Part shown: positions 41,603 through 52,933 of the stretch, in pieces
How positions within the stretch are numbered: position 1 is the first letter of the stretch
Layout: every line of letters begins with the position of its first letter
Source: Neoscytalidium dimidiatum
Taxonomy: Eukaryota > Ascomycota > Dothideomycetes > Botryosphaeriales > Botryosphaeriaceae
Direction: 5' to 3'
Length of the DNA stretch: 64,000 nucleotides
Assembly (NCBI GenBank): GCA_037367355.1
Contig: CM074697.1
Coordinates: 3,100,001 to 3,164,000 of the forward strand
Program-made: the position numbers and the translations under genes
The notes under the pieces: generated by a model
What the model was told of the DNA's origin: nothing
Databases searched by the model: none
Seen by the model: the letters and a program-made list of their open reading frames with translations, nothing else

Positions 41603-44182
41603 TCAGAAATCGTCATCATCACCTCCATCCTCCTCTCTAATCTTCTTCTCTTCATCCCGCCTCTCCCTCTCCATCCTCCTCGTCTCTTTGCCTTTCTTCC
41701 AATTCCGTCCTCTCTCCCTCTTCAACTTCGCCTTGTCCGCCTTACTCAGCTTCCTCTTCTCCTCATCCCTCACCACGCTCGCCATGATCCTGCCTGTGCC
41801 ATTCTTCTCCCTATCGTCCTTCCTGCCCAGCCTCACTGTCCGCGGCACCCTCGTCGCCGCACCCAGTGCCCACAGATCACCCCACCGCGACTTCCGCGCA
41901 TCTCGGTAAGCCTGTCGGCCGAAACTACGTGGAACAGTCCAGCGCTCGAGGCGACCAGCGGGCGTGCAGACATCGAGGATGACGTGGCCGCGGCGCTTGA
42001 GCGGAGGAAGGATCAGACGAGGAAGAGAGAGCGTCAGGTTATTCACCTGCCCGTACGTGTCTTCCTCCGCCTGCTCCTCCATCTCCTCTTGCGCCACCGG
42101 TCCCTCGCTCTCAACGCTTGCATCCTCAGCCCTGACGCCTTGAGCCTCGATCTCCTCCTCCTGAACTTCATCAAACTCCTCCAACGGATTCCGATGCCTA
42201 TCGCCCAGCCCCTCAAAGGCCCTCAACACCGCCTCCTCACCCTGCACCACGCCCTCCTCGCCTCTCCTTAGATCCCCCCCTCTCCTCACAGCTAAATAGC
42301 TAAATTGCACGTCCTCGTGATTGCGATCGCGAGCACCCAATAACTTCTGCAGATACGGCGGCCGGATGAACCTCTGCTTGAAGTAGCAGAAATCCTTCCG
42401 ATTCCTGCTGATGCCAGGAATTGTGTACATCGGGCAGCCTGCATGATTCGTGCACGGCGCCACAATCATACCTTCCTCCTTCTTAGCGACACGCGTCTTG
42501 TTGCTCGAGTCAAGGTGGTTCAGAGGCTGCGGCTCGACATGGGTGGCGCCGGGGCTGGCGATGTGGTTGTCGAGCAGGAGGGCGCGGGCACCGGCAATAA
42601 CTTCGAAGCCACGTGGGAGGCCTTTCTCCATAAGGACGAGTAGGCCGCCACGGGGATCGAGGAGGGACCATAACTTCTGGACGGCGGCTTTGCGGAGATA
42701 GTCTTCCTTCATGGACCACAAGGCGTGAGGGGCTACTATTATGTCGTATACCTTGCGAGCCTTTGGGCCAACCTTTTCGCCAGGGAGGACAGGATCAGGT
42801 AGCCGAGGTAGAAAGGTCGTGTTCTCCAGGAATTGAGCGGCGCGTCGGCGGAGGGTGTCGGATCCAGTAATGACTGAGGCTTTCCCTACCGGAGCAGGTG
42901 TGGGCTGTGAGGTGCCAGAGGCTTCCTGCATGCGCTCCCACTCTGCTCTGAGAATCTCACGCCAGGCCACGACGGCCGCGCCACCAGAGCTGACATCGAG
43001 GATGAGAGGACCACCTTCTTTCTTCAGCAGCCCTTCAATCCACTCGCTGCCGAGGCGCTTTCGAACCTCAACAAGAATACTGGTAATGGCGGCATATGTG
43101 CCAGGCATAACGGCCACCAGGTACGAGTCTCCCTCCATAGACGTCATCTGAGACTGTGCAGGCTCCAACGGGATAGGCTTCTGCACCAACTCTCCGCCCA
43201 TCGGTCGGGGTGTTGCCGTCGAGTGCGGTAACCTATGCCCACCAAACACCCGCTGTGAAACATCCGCCAAATGCTTCTTATTTGCTGCCGCCAGGATCTC
43301 CGACACCGGGCCCACAAACTCCTTCTTCGGAAGCTGCAATGTGCTCGGCTTAGTTGTGAATCTCCCCGCCAACGTCAATGGATGCGTCCTGATCTGATCT
43401 GCAGTAGGTCCATCCTCCCATTCTCCTTCGCCCTCCTCTTCCTCCATCTCCAATGCCTCCAACCTCTCCGCTAATGCCTCCTCATCCTCCAGCACCTCTC
43501 CCTCCTGCACCACCCTCTCCGCATCCGGCACACCGTGGTAAAACTCCACCTCCTCAAGCTTCCCGCTCTTCCCCTCCACCCACAGCGTATCCCTCACCAG
43601 CTCGTCAGTATCCTGCTCCGCGTATGCGCTCGCCTCCGCCTCCGCCTCCGCGCGCAGCTGCTCCTCCGGCGCGACCCGCAGCGGTGCGCCGTACAGCCGC
43701 TCGTACACGACGAACTCGTCGCGCGACAGCAGCGCCTCGGGCAGCACGTCGCCGTACGCCCGCCGCGCCTCGCGCGCCGCCGCCTCGAGCTGCGCGTACG
43801 TCTTCTTGACGCCGCCTTCTTCTTGCTCCGCTTCCTCCGCCCCTCCTTCCCGACCGTGCTCTACGTCTTCGTCATGTGCCTCCCTTCGCCCTTGTTCCTC
43901 CTGTGTCTCGTATTTCGCGGAAGCATGGTTGTCAGCATCTGCGGCGGCGGCGTCATCGTCGTCCTTCGTCAAAGACCGGTCTTCGCGTGTTCTGCTCGTT
44001 GCGGAGAAGTGGCGGTGCGTCGACGCCGAAGGCTGCTGCGGCGGGCTCAACCGTATGCGTTTGTGCAGGCTCGTCCGACTCCTGGCAGAGAGTGTCCTGT
44101 TGCCCGCATCGAGGGCTGTGGCGGCAAGGAGCTTGGAGCGGCATGCGGTGCAGATGGACTGCGGGAGACGCGAGGAAAGCAT
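41603..44182 (-). CDS. rsm22: Mitochondrial small-ribosomal-subunit assembly methyltransferase-like protein (Rsm22/METTL17 family)
   Basis: Single exon, 859 aa from ATG at 44182. The start was chosen because it opens an arginine-rich mitochondrial presequence (MLSSRLPQSICTACRSK); the frame is open further up to 44350 without such a signal. A poorly conserved acidic region of about 250 residues follows. Then comes a Rossmann-like methyltransferase core: ATPRPMGGEL, MPGTYAAITSILVEVRKRLG, GPLILDVSSGGAAVVAWREI (SAM-binding loop), VYDIIVAPHALWS and GGLLVLMEKGLPRGFEVI. The family cysteine motif is present as CTNHAGCPMY and, 15 residues on, DFCYFKQRF. Family knowledge: Rsm22/METTL17 binds the small mitoribosomal subunit during assembly and carries an iron-sulfur cluster on these cysteines. 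The basic C-terminus (KRERGRNWKKGKETRRMERE) probably binds rRNA. Loss blocks mitochondrial translation in yeast and animals. Confidence 0.9.
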   Translation of the reverse strand: MLSSRLPQSICTACRSKLLAATALDAGNRTLSARSRTSLHKRIRLSPPQQPSASTHRHFSATSRTREDRSLTKDDDDAAAADADNHASAKYETQEEQGRREAHDEDVEHGREGGAEEAEQEEGGVKKTYAQLEAAAREARRAYGDVLPEALLSRDEFVVYERLYGAPLRVAPEEQLRAEAEAEASAYAEQDTDELVRDTLWVEGKSGKLEEVEFYHGVPDAERVVQEGEVLEDEEALAERLEALEMEEEEGEGEWEDGPTADQIRTHPLTLAGRFTTKPSTLQLPKKEFVGPVSEILAAANKKHLADVSQRVFGGHRLPHSTATPRPMGGELVQKPIPLEPAQSQMTSMEGDSYLVAVMPGTYAAITSILVEVRKRLGSEWIEGLLKKEGGPLILDVSSGGAAVVAWREILRAEWERMQEASGTSQPTPAPVGKASVITGSDTLRRRAAQFLENTTFLPRLPDPVLPGEKVGPKARKVYDIIVAPHALWSMKEDYLRKAAVQKLWSLLDPRGGLLVLMEKGLPRGFEVIAGARALLLDNHIASPGATHVEPQPLNHLDSSNKTRVAKKEEGMIVAPCTNHAGCPMYTIPGISRNRKDFCYFKQRFIRPPYLQKLLGARDRNHEDVQFSYLAVRRGGDLRRGEEGVVQGEEAVLRAFEGLGDRHRNPLEEFDEVQEEEIEAQGVRAEDASVESEGPVAQEEMEEQAEEDTYGQVNNLTLSLPRLILPPLKRRGHVILDVCTPAGRLERWTVPRSFGRQAYRDARKSRWGDLWALGAATRVPRTVRLGRKDDREKNGTGRIMASVVRDEEKRKLSKADKAKLKRERGRNWKKGKETRRMERERRDEEKKIREEDGGDDDDF

Positions 44183-45483
44183 TGCGGCTATTTGCACCCG
44201 TGGCAAGCAGAGCGCCCGGCTGACGTGAGCAAATCTGCTGGTATCTGAGGGTAGCAATTCCCTCTGGCACGGTAGGGCGTGAAGCTCAAATTGGTGGAGG
44301 CGGAATGATGTTGGAATCTTTTTGGGCCCGGAGCTGCAGCGGCAAATCAACGGCCGGGTTTTATCAAGCTTTTTGAGTCAGCCGGTAGATCGACAACTTT
44401 GGTAGCGGAAAATGCATGATTCGCGCCATTTCTTATTCCCATACCCGTCAACCAGGAGCGCTAGGCACATTGACAGCTCAATGGCCAAGAGGCAACTAGG
44501 TAAATCGGCCCCAGGTACTCGGAATTTACAGTCACGTGGCATCACTAGTTATTTCCAAGTATACACCTCGAAGGAAAGAACCCACTGTATTCAATAACTA
44601 AAGAAAGCACCGTGAACCACTACCGTCTTAGGACACTTCTCCGACAGGCCAGTCTTCACTTCAACGTCACGTAACTATCCCGCCGTCCAAGCACCAGCTT
44701 GTGCCGGCTGATGTCAGTCATGCTGGCGTTTAGTACTCGACCAATCCCGCTTGTCCATCGTCCCCTTCCCCATCTGAAGGCAGAATTATCTTGCCTTTGT
44801 GTGTTGTTGTCAATCTGGTGTTGATGTTGTGACGTCCCCTTGATAAACGCAAAACCTCCCCAGAAGCAGACACTGTGCCGGAAACTTGCAGACCATGGAA
44901 GCAGGAAAAGCAGACCAGCATAGGAAAAAGGAAAAAGGAAAGAGGGTAGAGGGAAGATTAGTTGAGCCGCGACCAAAGCAGAGAAAAGAGAGTGCAATCT
45001 GAGAATCCCATGCAGGATGTGACCTGGCGCCAAGTCGAATGTCCGTCCGACGGGACGGGGCTGTCATTCCGAACTTGTAGAAGACAACCCGCCTACGATC
45101 AGATGAACCGTCTGTACGGATCCCCGAGCAAAATCTGTCCACTGCCGCTAACGCGAGCGTGCATGATTATTACAAAAACCCGGCCGGCACACACGGAGCG
45201 TGGAGCACCGAAACCGACCGTAGTTCTTTGCCAGATAGGATGCTGACGGGCCGAAATTGAGCGGAGGTCGAGATCGGTCTAATAAGAGCAAACCGAACAA
45301 ACAAGAGATGAGCTGAGAGTGAACAATAGTCTCCGCCGTCCGATCGTGCAGACACTTAAGGACGGCGAGGCCGCGTTTCCCGATGTTGACTGGAGTGCCA
45401 TCAGAGTAACCGCGCCTTCCGACTGATGTCACGAAAAGAGATGATGATTGATGATGCCTAGCCCGGGCTGTCTCAGTCATTCA
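44183..45483. other. Intergenic region, no gene supported
   Basis: 1.3 kb. Left part is the promoter of the Rsm22-like gene; the right part is the 3' flank of the casein kinase I gene. Open frames up to 125 codons (44656-45033 minus) have no family feature. Confidence 0.4.
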
Positions 45484-46921
45484 TCAGTAGCCCGTCTGGT
45501 ACTGGTCAGCACCGCCGCGCTTGGAAGAACGCAGTTGCCTATCGTGTCCGTGTTAGCAACGAAAACTGTACACCCCCCGCGCCAAGCGTCGTCGCACTAA
45601 AGCCGCAGAGGAAAGAGCCCTTACAAGGATGGATAATGTCGTTAAACTCACATTCCGGTGCCACCTTCGCGAGGGTTGACGGGGCCACGGCGTTTGTCGG
45701 TAACGGCACCGGCGGTCTGTCCGGCGGTGGCAGCGGCAGTGTTGGTAACGTGGCGGCCACGGGCCTTGTCGTCCTCCTCCGGAGTGGCCTGGTTCCCGGC
45801 AGCCTGGGCAATGGCCTGGGCGTTCTTCTGGTATTTGTAGACGGTCCAATCAAAGACATAGTCATACTGGAAGCCCTCACGGACGAACAGGTCACGGAAG
45901 ATCTTGCGGAGATAGGAGTAGTCCGGCTTGTCGTCGAAGCGGAGGGACCTGGTGTAGTTAAGGTAGATGGCGAACTCATTAGGGAAGCCACGGCAAAGAA
46001 CCTCGGTAGGGGTGGTCATCTTCTTCTCCATAATGCGGTCATACTTCTGCTTCTTGGTGGCAGCCTTCAGACCCTGCCACGGGAGGGAGCCACGGCAGAA
46101 GTACAGCATAACGTATCCGAGGGATTCCATATCGTCACGGCGGGACTGCTCAACACCCAGGTGAGTGTTGATAGAAGCATAACGAGCAGTTCCGGTCAGG
46201 TTCTTGTTCTCCCTGTAGGGGATATGGAAGTGGGTCTTGGGGTCGCGGTACTTCTTGGCCAGACCGAAATCGATCACGTTCACCTGGTTACCGCGCTTAC
46301 CAATACCCATGAGGAAGTTATCGGGCTTGATATCACGGTGGATGAACGACTTGGCGTGGATGTACTCGATGCGGGAGATAAGCTGATCGGCGAGAAGCAG
46401 GACGGTCTTCAGTGAGAACTTGCGGTTGCAAAAGTTGAACAGGTCCTCCAAACTGGGTCCGAGAAGATCCAAGACCATGGCGTTGTAGTCGCACTCGGTG
46501 CCGAACCAGCGGACGAAGGGAATACCAACACCGCCGGCAAGGGACTTGTAGACGCGGGCCTCATATTCAAGCTGGGGGTGCTTGGCCTTGACGCTTTCGA
46601 GCTTGATGGCGATCTCCTCGCCCGAGATGATGTTGGTACCTAAGAGGGAGTCAGAAAGGAGCGCAGCGGCCGGGAGGGCGGAGTCGTGGAAACGCACCGA
46701 GATAGATATCACCGAAAGAACCGCTACCGATCTTCCGGCCAATGCGGTACTTGTTACCGACGCGAAGGTCCTGCAAGCAGACGTTAACAGGCAAAGTTTT
46801 GCACGGGTGGCAAGCTGCATGGGTGAGGCTCCGGGCTGACGCCGCAGCGGAGGGTGCTGCGGCGTGCGAAGCGAGGTTTGCAGGCGACAGGAACAGGGAG
46901 AGAACGTACCATGGTCGTCAT
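45484..46921 (-). CDS. Casein kinase I (CK1 delta/epsilon type; Hhp1/CK-1a/CkiA orthologue)
   Basis: Predicted 375-aa Ser/Thr kinase in four minus-strand exons: 46910-46921 (only MTTM), 46698-46770, 45652-46639 and 45484-45538. Introns are 139, 58 and 113 bp with GTACGT, GTGCGT and GTGAGT donors. Joined text is near-invariant fungal CK1: [20 protein letters not shown] (P-loop), EEIAIKLES (Lys41), [39 protein letters not shown] and the SLPWQGLKA substrate region. The divergent C-terminal tail is the usual site of inhibitory autophosphorylation. Family knowledge: this kinase is essential and acts in the circadian clock (FRQ phosphorylation in Neurospora), DNA-damage response and polarity. Splicing of the last intron gives the tail [19 protein letters not shown]; if it is retained the protein stops at GGTGM, because the intron's second base pair creates TGA at 45650-45648. 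The long upstream region suggests extended 5' regulation. Confidence 0.93.
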
Positions 46922-47650
46922 TTTCGTAGCGACTACTTGTCAGACAGAGCAGTCGGGCGGGATGGTGTGTGGTGTGGTGGAGGAGGGAGTGTGGCGGTTG
47001 GCGGTGGTCGTGGGGTTAAGACCAGCCTGTTGCGGACGAGAAAGCCGGTCAGCAAGGCTTTGCGGCCAGGCGGTGTGTGTAGGGCCGAGCAGGTGACAGT
47101 GGAGCGACGTGAGGGGGGCGGGAAGGTAGCACGCGGGTCGGCCGTGTTCGCGAGCAACGAGCTTTTGTTGCGGCGGTGCAGAGTTGGACGTGGGCGGGCG
47201 CGCGGCTGAGGGAGGAGCCTCAGCGGGGGGGAGTCACTCACTGATACGGCGGGTTTGCGGCGTGTTTGCGGGTGGAGACGTGCGATCCGGATAGCAGCCC
47301 GACCGAGCGATTTTGGCAGCAAGCGGCGCGGCTGGAGCGGGGTGGGCAGGCGAGGCAGAAGCAAGAAAAGAGAGCCGCTTAGCAGCTCTGGGGCGGACGT
47401 GGGTAGGGACCCGGATGGGGAGTTGTAGAGAGAGGAAGCGCGAGGAGGAGGATCGCTCTCACACAGGCAGGCGAGCGAGGCGGCGGCGTCAGGTGGTGCA
47501 GCACTAAAGCCGGAGTGGGAAGCCAGAAGGGCCCAAGGTGAATAAGCGCGGCTGGGCAGCAAAGCAAAGCGCGCAACAGTGACAACGGCCAAGCCAAGCC
47601 TGTGCGCGCCGGCAAATGTAAATAATAACCACCGCGCCAGATGCCTACTC

Positions 47651-47671
47651 GCGCCCTGCGCCCTGCGCCCT
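47651..47671. repeat. Heptamer tandem (GCGCCCT)3
   Basis: Three perfect copies, decaying on the right side, in the CK1 upstream region. Confidence 0.8.
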
Positions 47672-48073
47672 GCGTCGTGCGCGTTGGGACAGCCTTTGAT
47701 GCCCACCGCGGCCGGCGTGCCCCTGTTGGAGCTCTTGGGCCCTGCGTGCGAGTAATACTAGACTAATCTCACGCCCGAGCCGCCGCGCCCTTCGCCCTCG
47801 CCCTGCGCATAGGAGGAGTCGTCTGGCGGTGTCGTCAGGCTGCGCTGGCTGTCCTGCCCGCGCGCCCTGCAAGCAGCCCGACCGGCCGGGCCTGCGATGG
47901 TGCCGCGGTGTGCCTTGTTCAGCAATGCCGGAAAACAGGTCGCAAGCTGGAAAAGGGCGCAGACGAGCAGCAATCGTCATCCGCCGTCCGCGCCGCAGCG
48001 ATTGCCGCAGCGGGCCTTCCTGGCTGCGCCCATCGGAGTTCGATGCTGTCGTCCCTGGCCGCGGCCCCCAAGC

Positions 48074-48126
48074 TGCACCAGCACCAGCACCAGCACCTGC
48101 ACCTGCACCTGCACCTGCACCTGCTC
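48074..48126. repeat. Hexamer tandem tract CACCAG/CACCTG
   Basis: About three CACCAG units pass into five CACCTG units, then decay into a CTCAG-type repeat to about 48143. Simple minisatellite in non-coding DNA. Confidence 0.88.
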
Positions 48127-50124
48127 CGCTCAGCTCAGCTCAGGTTGGATTGACGCCAGCCCGTCATGCACGCCATTGCATTGCTCCCATGCCCCGTTTA
48201 GGACGCCCTTTTTATAGCAGCACGCTGCCCGCTGCCCCTTTAAACACAGAAGCTTAACCACCAGAGGCGATTCGAAACTACCGTCTTCCCGTTTCCGGCC
48301 GCACCACAAAGCCGTCTTTCCCGGCGTCGGCCTGCGCGAATCCTCCATTCGCCATCCACTCGCTGCAACGTCGCTGCGGCCTTCGAGAAGTCCGGCCAGG
48401 CCGCCCGTACGTTACAGTAAGGGTTCCGCACGGCCTTTGAGTGATTTCCGGACCGGGGTTGCACAAATAACGAGCGCCTGACAACTGCCGACTCCATGTC
48501 CAGAACCGGGAGCGTAAATGTAGATTACTGCACAGATATCATGCGCTGCGACATTGCCTCTCGCCGCCGGCATGAAGGCCGCAGCTCGCGGAGCTGGCGA
48601 GGTGGACTGGGTCAAACGTGCGTCACTGCTCCGCTCGCAGTCGAGGCCCCTTCACGGCATAGTCTGCAGCGGAGCGTGTCTCAGCCACCGGCCATGTCTT
48701 AAAGCAACCTCTCCGCCGTGTCGGTTCGATTTGCATATTGATACGCCGGCCTGCCTCTCAGGCATCGAACCCAAAACAAAAGGCACCCACTGTTCTCAGA
48801 CTTCCAATAGCGCTGGCGCGCTCTTCCGCCAAGCTAGCAGCCTGCTTTAGAGGCAGTGACGCTCGCTCACCATCGCCGATGTCGTCAACTCCTATCGTGA
48901 CTTTCCGCTTCTGTCGTCTGCCAGCCACGGCTGCACATCATTCCCCACTTTCGCTACTCCAGTCGTATATTTATCGCACTGTCCATCAGCCTATCCAGCC
49001 TCTGATCTGACCAAGCCACCGTCGCTCGGTTGCTCTAGATGGTATCCGCTCGAGCCGCTGCGGACACGTCACACGTGCTTATTTCCCCAGAACATTCATC
49101 ACCACACATTGCCCAATTCCCGCTCGCCTCCACAATCTGGCCCCGAATTACTCGCGCCAAGACCGCCGAACAGCCTCACTAGTCATCCTCCAGCCATCGC
49201 GCCGCTGCAAACCTCCTCCGCGCATGTCACAGAACGGCCCTCGCACCGTTCGAGGGCTGGGAAGCGCGGACCACTGACTATCAGCCACGCCGCGTGTTCT
49301 TAGAGGCCGTTGGTTCTAAATGTTCTGCGCGACTGGAAACGATGGGTGCCCACAGATCGGAACAAATGATGAAATCGGAAGGCTTGCAGGGGTTGCAGAT
49401 TTAATATGCGAGACCATTGGATGGTCTATCTCAGCATTCCGCCAATAGGAGTCTCCAGTCCCTTGGTTTTTAAAGGTTCACTGCCTTCGAACAGCAGCCT
49501 AGACGCGTATATGAGCCTTCCCGCCAACCGCCAGAGTGCACGTCAAGTTTCACAATGCTGTCTAGACTGCTGCGGACATACCGGGAAGCAGAAATAAAGA
49601 TCAAACCGGCGGTGAAGATGTACAAGTGAGGATGGGGTGATAGTGGCAAGGAAACATGTGTGATTACAGGGAGCGAGAGACGTATCGCAGCATCTGCCGA
49701 ACAATGCACGAGTGCAGCTGGTTATCGTGGCCAGCTATGAGCGCCTACAAGCATGAGTAAGCTAGGAATCGCTGCACTATTCCAGGCGCAAATGTGCTTA
49801 ATTCCAGAGGCCCGGCGAATGCTTCAACTTCCAATCTGGTCCTCGGTCATGGCGTAATTTGGCATGTTCGAGAGCATGTCGACTTTGGTGTCAATCGCCT
49901 GTTGCGATATCGGGCCGTGCATTTGCTGAGTGCCGTTATTTGGCTCGTGACAACATCCATCATTACCGAATCAAGTATATCCAAGTGCTCTCAGAAGGGT
50001 GTGAATTGCGCTGAGGTAATATTTACAGCTGCCGTTCGACGATGCGCGCTAAATGAGAGCCGCTCCTTCCATCTAGTATGGGTATTAACCACCCTCTCAA
50101 TCCCCCTGTCGTCGCTCAATGGAT

Positions 50125-50669
50125 CTAGTGGGCGGCCTGAACGCCGTTGCGAGGGTCGTTCTTAAACTCGTCGGCTGGAATTTTCATCACATCAGCATTT
50201 CAATTCTCGCATGAAAGCGTTTACGAGGGCACGTGGGCATGGAGAAGCCGAGGAGGCTGTGGGGAGTTCTGAGACGAAGTCGGAACGTGTGGAAGCGTGC
50301 GCGAGTTTCAAGAGGGGAAGCGAAGGAAGAACGCACTGTTACGCATGGTGGTAGCGAAGGAGTTGACGCCGTAGAGGATGACCAAGCCTGCAATGTCCAA
50401 ATCAGCCACCGTCCTTTTCTTCATCTCGTGTACTCGAATATCGGGTTCACCCAAGCTCGTCGAACGGGCCTCGGTCGAGGTCGGGTTGACGGGTCGATGA
50501 GGGCTGCAATGCTTACCGGCAGCGTAGAACGGAGCCATAGGCTTAGCTGTAGACAGATACCCGTTAGCAATGGCTCCTTCGCAACAATTGACAGCTCGAT
50601 GCCGGCACAGCAGCGGAGTAGGAGCGACGTACCGATGGGCGTGGGCCACTTCTTGCCGAGGAGGGACAT
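50125..50669 (-). CDS. atp18: ATP synthase subunit J (Atp18, subunit i/j)
   Basis: A 55-aa mitochondrial inner-membrane protein split over four very short minus-strand exons: 50633-50669, 50517-50546, 50337-50387 and 50125-50174. Introns are 86, 129 and 162 bp with donors GTACGT, GTAAGC and GTGCGT; all junctions fall in phase 1. The assembled protein reads MSLLGKKWPTPIAKPMAPFY, then AAGLVILYGVNSFATTMRNT and DEFKNDPRNGVQAAH. The WPTPxxKPxxPF start, one membrane helix and the (D/E)EFKNDPRN tail are the Atp18 signature. Family knowledge: the protein sits in the Fo part of F1Fo-ATP synthase, next to subunit a, and supports assembly and dimer stability. No exon reaches 20 codons, so automated callers can miss the gene. 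It is divergently arranged with the Spc19 gene. Confidence 0.93.
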
Positions 50670-50973
50670 TTTGACGTATCGCGGTGGTTACACAGGTGGT
50701 TATGAGAGTTGGCGGATGGATGAGCTTGACTTTTGCTGGTTCGGCGGGCGACGAGGTTGAAGTCGGCTCTCTTGCGCCAAGAGCGCTCGCACGGAGGGAA
50801 AATGGCCGTGCCGCCCTTGGCGCTTTCCTCGCTGCTTTTGCGGCGGGGGTATGCTCACCGCCCGCAGCATGTAAACATCTACAACTTCACAAAACACGCC
50901 GACAACCGCATTTGCGCCGTGGTTCATTCAGCACCGACTACCTCTCGGATTTCCGCTTTCCGTACGCCGAAAT
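50670..50973. promoter_or_regulatory. Shared divergent promoter of atp18 and spc19
   Basis: 304 bases separate the two start codons, which face away from each other. The region must hold both 5' leaders and a compact bidirectional promoter. It includes GC-rich stretches and no TATA-like box close to either start. Confidence 0.55.
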
Positions 50974-51585
50974 ATGGCGAATTCACTTGAAGGCTGTGTA
51001 TCCTCACTTCGCTCCAGCATGCAGCTGCTGGACTCATCCATTTCCATCCTCGATAGCGGCGTCAACGACTTTCCCCGCATGTCCAAGGTCCTACAAACTA
51101 CTCGAGTGAGCTCCCTTGAACAGTCCGGTTTCCGCACAATTTGAACTGCATGAGTGGGATATACGGACTGATCGTGCTCTAAGCACTTCGAACTCATTTC
51201 CGAGCCCGATCTGCACAATGCGCAGCGCTCGCTGCTCTCCGAAATCCGTCCCGAAGTCGAAAATCTTCTTTCCCGCGTATCAAACTATCTCGATAAGCTA
51301 GAGCGCCGCGAACAGTCATTGATTGCCAAGTACGAGCTCAACGAGGGCCGCCTATCGCAGTATAACAACGACCCGCCGGCACCGCCGTCACGGAGCACAA
51401 GCAGGGCTGGCAATAGAACGCCGGGATCAGGAGCGTTGGCCCCGCTGGAAGAACTCAAAGTGAAGCAACTGCGGCAGAAGAAGGAGAGGCTGAGCTACGC
51501 GGTGGACCGGTTGACCCTTCAGGCGCAACAGCGGGAACGTCAGCTGAGGATGAGCATGGCCGCTCCGCACCAGTTCAACTATTGA
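50974..51585 (+). CDS. spc19: DASH/Dam1 complex subunit Spc19
   Basis: Predicted 177-aa kinetochore protein in two exons: 50974-51105 and 51184-51585. The intron of 78 bp (GTGAGC...CTAAG) is phase 0. The N-terminal exon reads MANSLEGCVSSLRSSMQLLD, and the junction gives SKVLQTTR/HFELISEPDL, the most conserved Spc19 block. A coiled coil follows (SLLSEIRPEVENLLSRVSNY; then LKVKQLRQKKERLSYAVDRL). Family knowledge: Spc19 is one of ten subunits of the fungus-specific DASH complex, which couples kinetochores to spindle microtubules. The length (about 160-180 aa) fits. The acceptor CTAAG lacks a long pyrimidine tract but keeps frame and motif. Confidence 0.9.
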
Positions 51586-52117
51586 GGTCACGGTAACGGG
51601 AAAGGATCAGGATGTCCGGTGTTTCGTATATGAGGATTTGGCCGACAATGATACCCAGGTGATTTTGGCTCTCGGAGTATTTGGAGTTTCTCGGGATATA
51701 GAAGAGCAATAAGCGGCGATATTTCTCCAAGCTTTCACTAAGCCGGGAACTTCCTTTGGGGCCGTCGTACTGGGGAGACTTATCAAGCCAAGTGAGTATA
51801 GTAATGGCTTCAGGACATGGTGAGATCGAGGCTCCCGTCGCTAATCGGCGTCATAGAAACCAAAGTTAAGTAGCTCCCTTTTTTGAAAGACACGTATCAG
51901 GACCTTATCCGGGGCGTGAATAGTGGAGGCACCTACGTACACAAGTCCATAGGGAGATACAAAGATGCGCTTGTCATTCTCATCCCGAGCCTTCGCAAAC
52001 TACCGTTACTTTTCATTCCTGAACACCTCCCGAGGCAAATGCAATAGTCCTGTCCAACGCCACTCCTGAACATGTGACTTTAGGTATCGATGCAAAGTTC
52101 CCGCCAATTATTCCTTA
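51586..52117. other. Convergent intergenic region
   Basis: 532 bases between the stop codons of spc19 and rrp40. Should contain both 3' ends. Nothing else seen. Confidence 0.4.
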
Positions 52118-52933
52118 TTACAAGCCCTTCAAGAGCTTTGTAACCAATTCTCTTTGGCCTTCAATGCCCAACCCCTTCTCGTCCGTCTCAGTTAGCGCCT
52201 TGCCCACCGCCAAGACGACCTTGATACCACCCTCCTCACTGTTCACCCAGACACGCCCATTCCTACCCACTGCTACCTCGAAACGAACCCTTTCTGCTAA
52301 CTCCTCCAGCACAACCACCTTACCAGGACCGCCCTCGCCAGTATCCTTCTTTCCGGCGGGCATCAATAGTCTCCGTGCCATACCCAGACTAATCTCAAAG
52401 ACCATGCCACCTTTCAGTGGGCCGAGGCCGTCCGACTTTCCAGTAGTCGCTGAGACACACTCCAGTTCTGGCTCCATATGCTTGCTGGCAGCACTTATGC
52501 GAGCGTAGACGAGAGCGCCAGGCGCCAGTTGTGGACGAGTCTTCTTGGTGGCGCCTTCGAATGCGAGATGTGGAAGATTGGCCATGGAGGTGTATGGTGT
52601 TATCGAGCAAATGAACATCTCAGTGGCCGAGTGATGGACGGTTGCCAGAACGACATCATTTTGTACTGGCACATACTAGGGCCAGAAATTAGTACTGTGG
52701 AAGTCAAAGTTGCGCCTCAGTGAGAGCAAACTTACGCGACCACCATTCCGCTCTATCCATATGGCATTTTTTCGGCTGTCCACGCTGAGGGAGCCGGCAA
52801 CAGTGGTGGTTATGGTCGACGGTGGGATGTGACGTAGGCCGGGGCCAAGTGTAAGCGGCCTTTTGTGGTTCTGAGCGGCCTCTAGGATGGATGCAGGAAC
52901 CACATCACCAGGCAGGACAATATCGGTGGCCAT
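52118..52933 (-). CDS. rrp40: RNA exosome cap subunit Rrp40
   Basis: Predicted 251 aa in two minus-strand exons: 52736-52933 and 52118-52675. The 60-bp intron starts GTAAGT and ends CCTAG, phase 0. The N-terminal domain begins MATDIVLPGDVVP. The S1 domain reads ...IERNGGR/YVPVQNDVVLATV, then CSITPYTSMANLPHLAFEGATK and GALVYARI. The KH domain ends with the family's GxNG motif, GRNG at residues 203-206, followed by VWVNS. Family knowledge: Rrp40 is one of three S1/KH cap proteins (with Rrp4 and Csl4) of the nuclear and cytoplasmic RNA exosome, and guides RNA into the central channel. Rrp4 is less likely because the linker text EISLGMARRLL and the domain spacing match Rrp40. Essential in yeast. 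Confidence 0.92.

Larger units (their letters stand above)
46922..50124. other. 3.2 kb upstream region of casein kinase I, no gene supported
   Basis: The first 800 bases are GC-rich with strong strand asymmetry and are likely the CK1 promoter and 5' leader. A heptamer tandem (47651-47671) and a CAC(C/T)(A/T)G hexamer tract (48074-48126) follow. Long open frames in 46933-48260 on both strands arise from the repeats and GC bias. The stretch 48.3-50.1 kb has only short frames. No RNA gene recognised. Confidence 0.45.

Noticed and set aside
47829..48257. Overlapping open frames through the hexamer repeat upstream of casein kinase I
   Set aside because: Frames exist in several phases only because the repeat lacks stops; peptides are repetitive APAPAP/HQHQHL runs.
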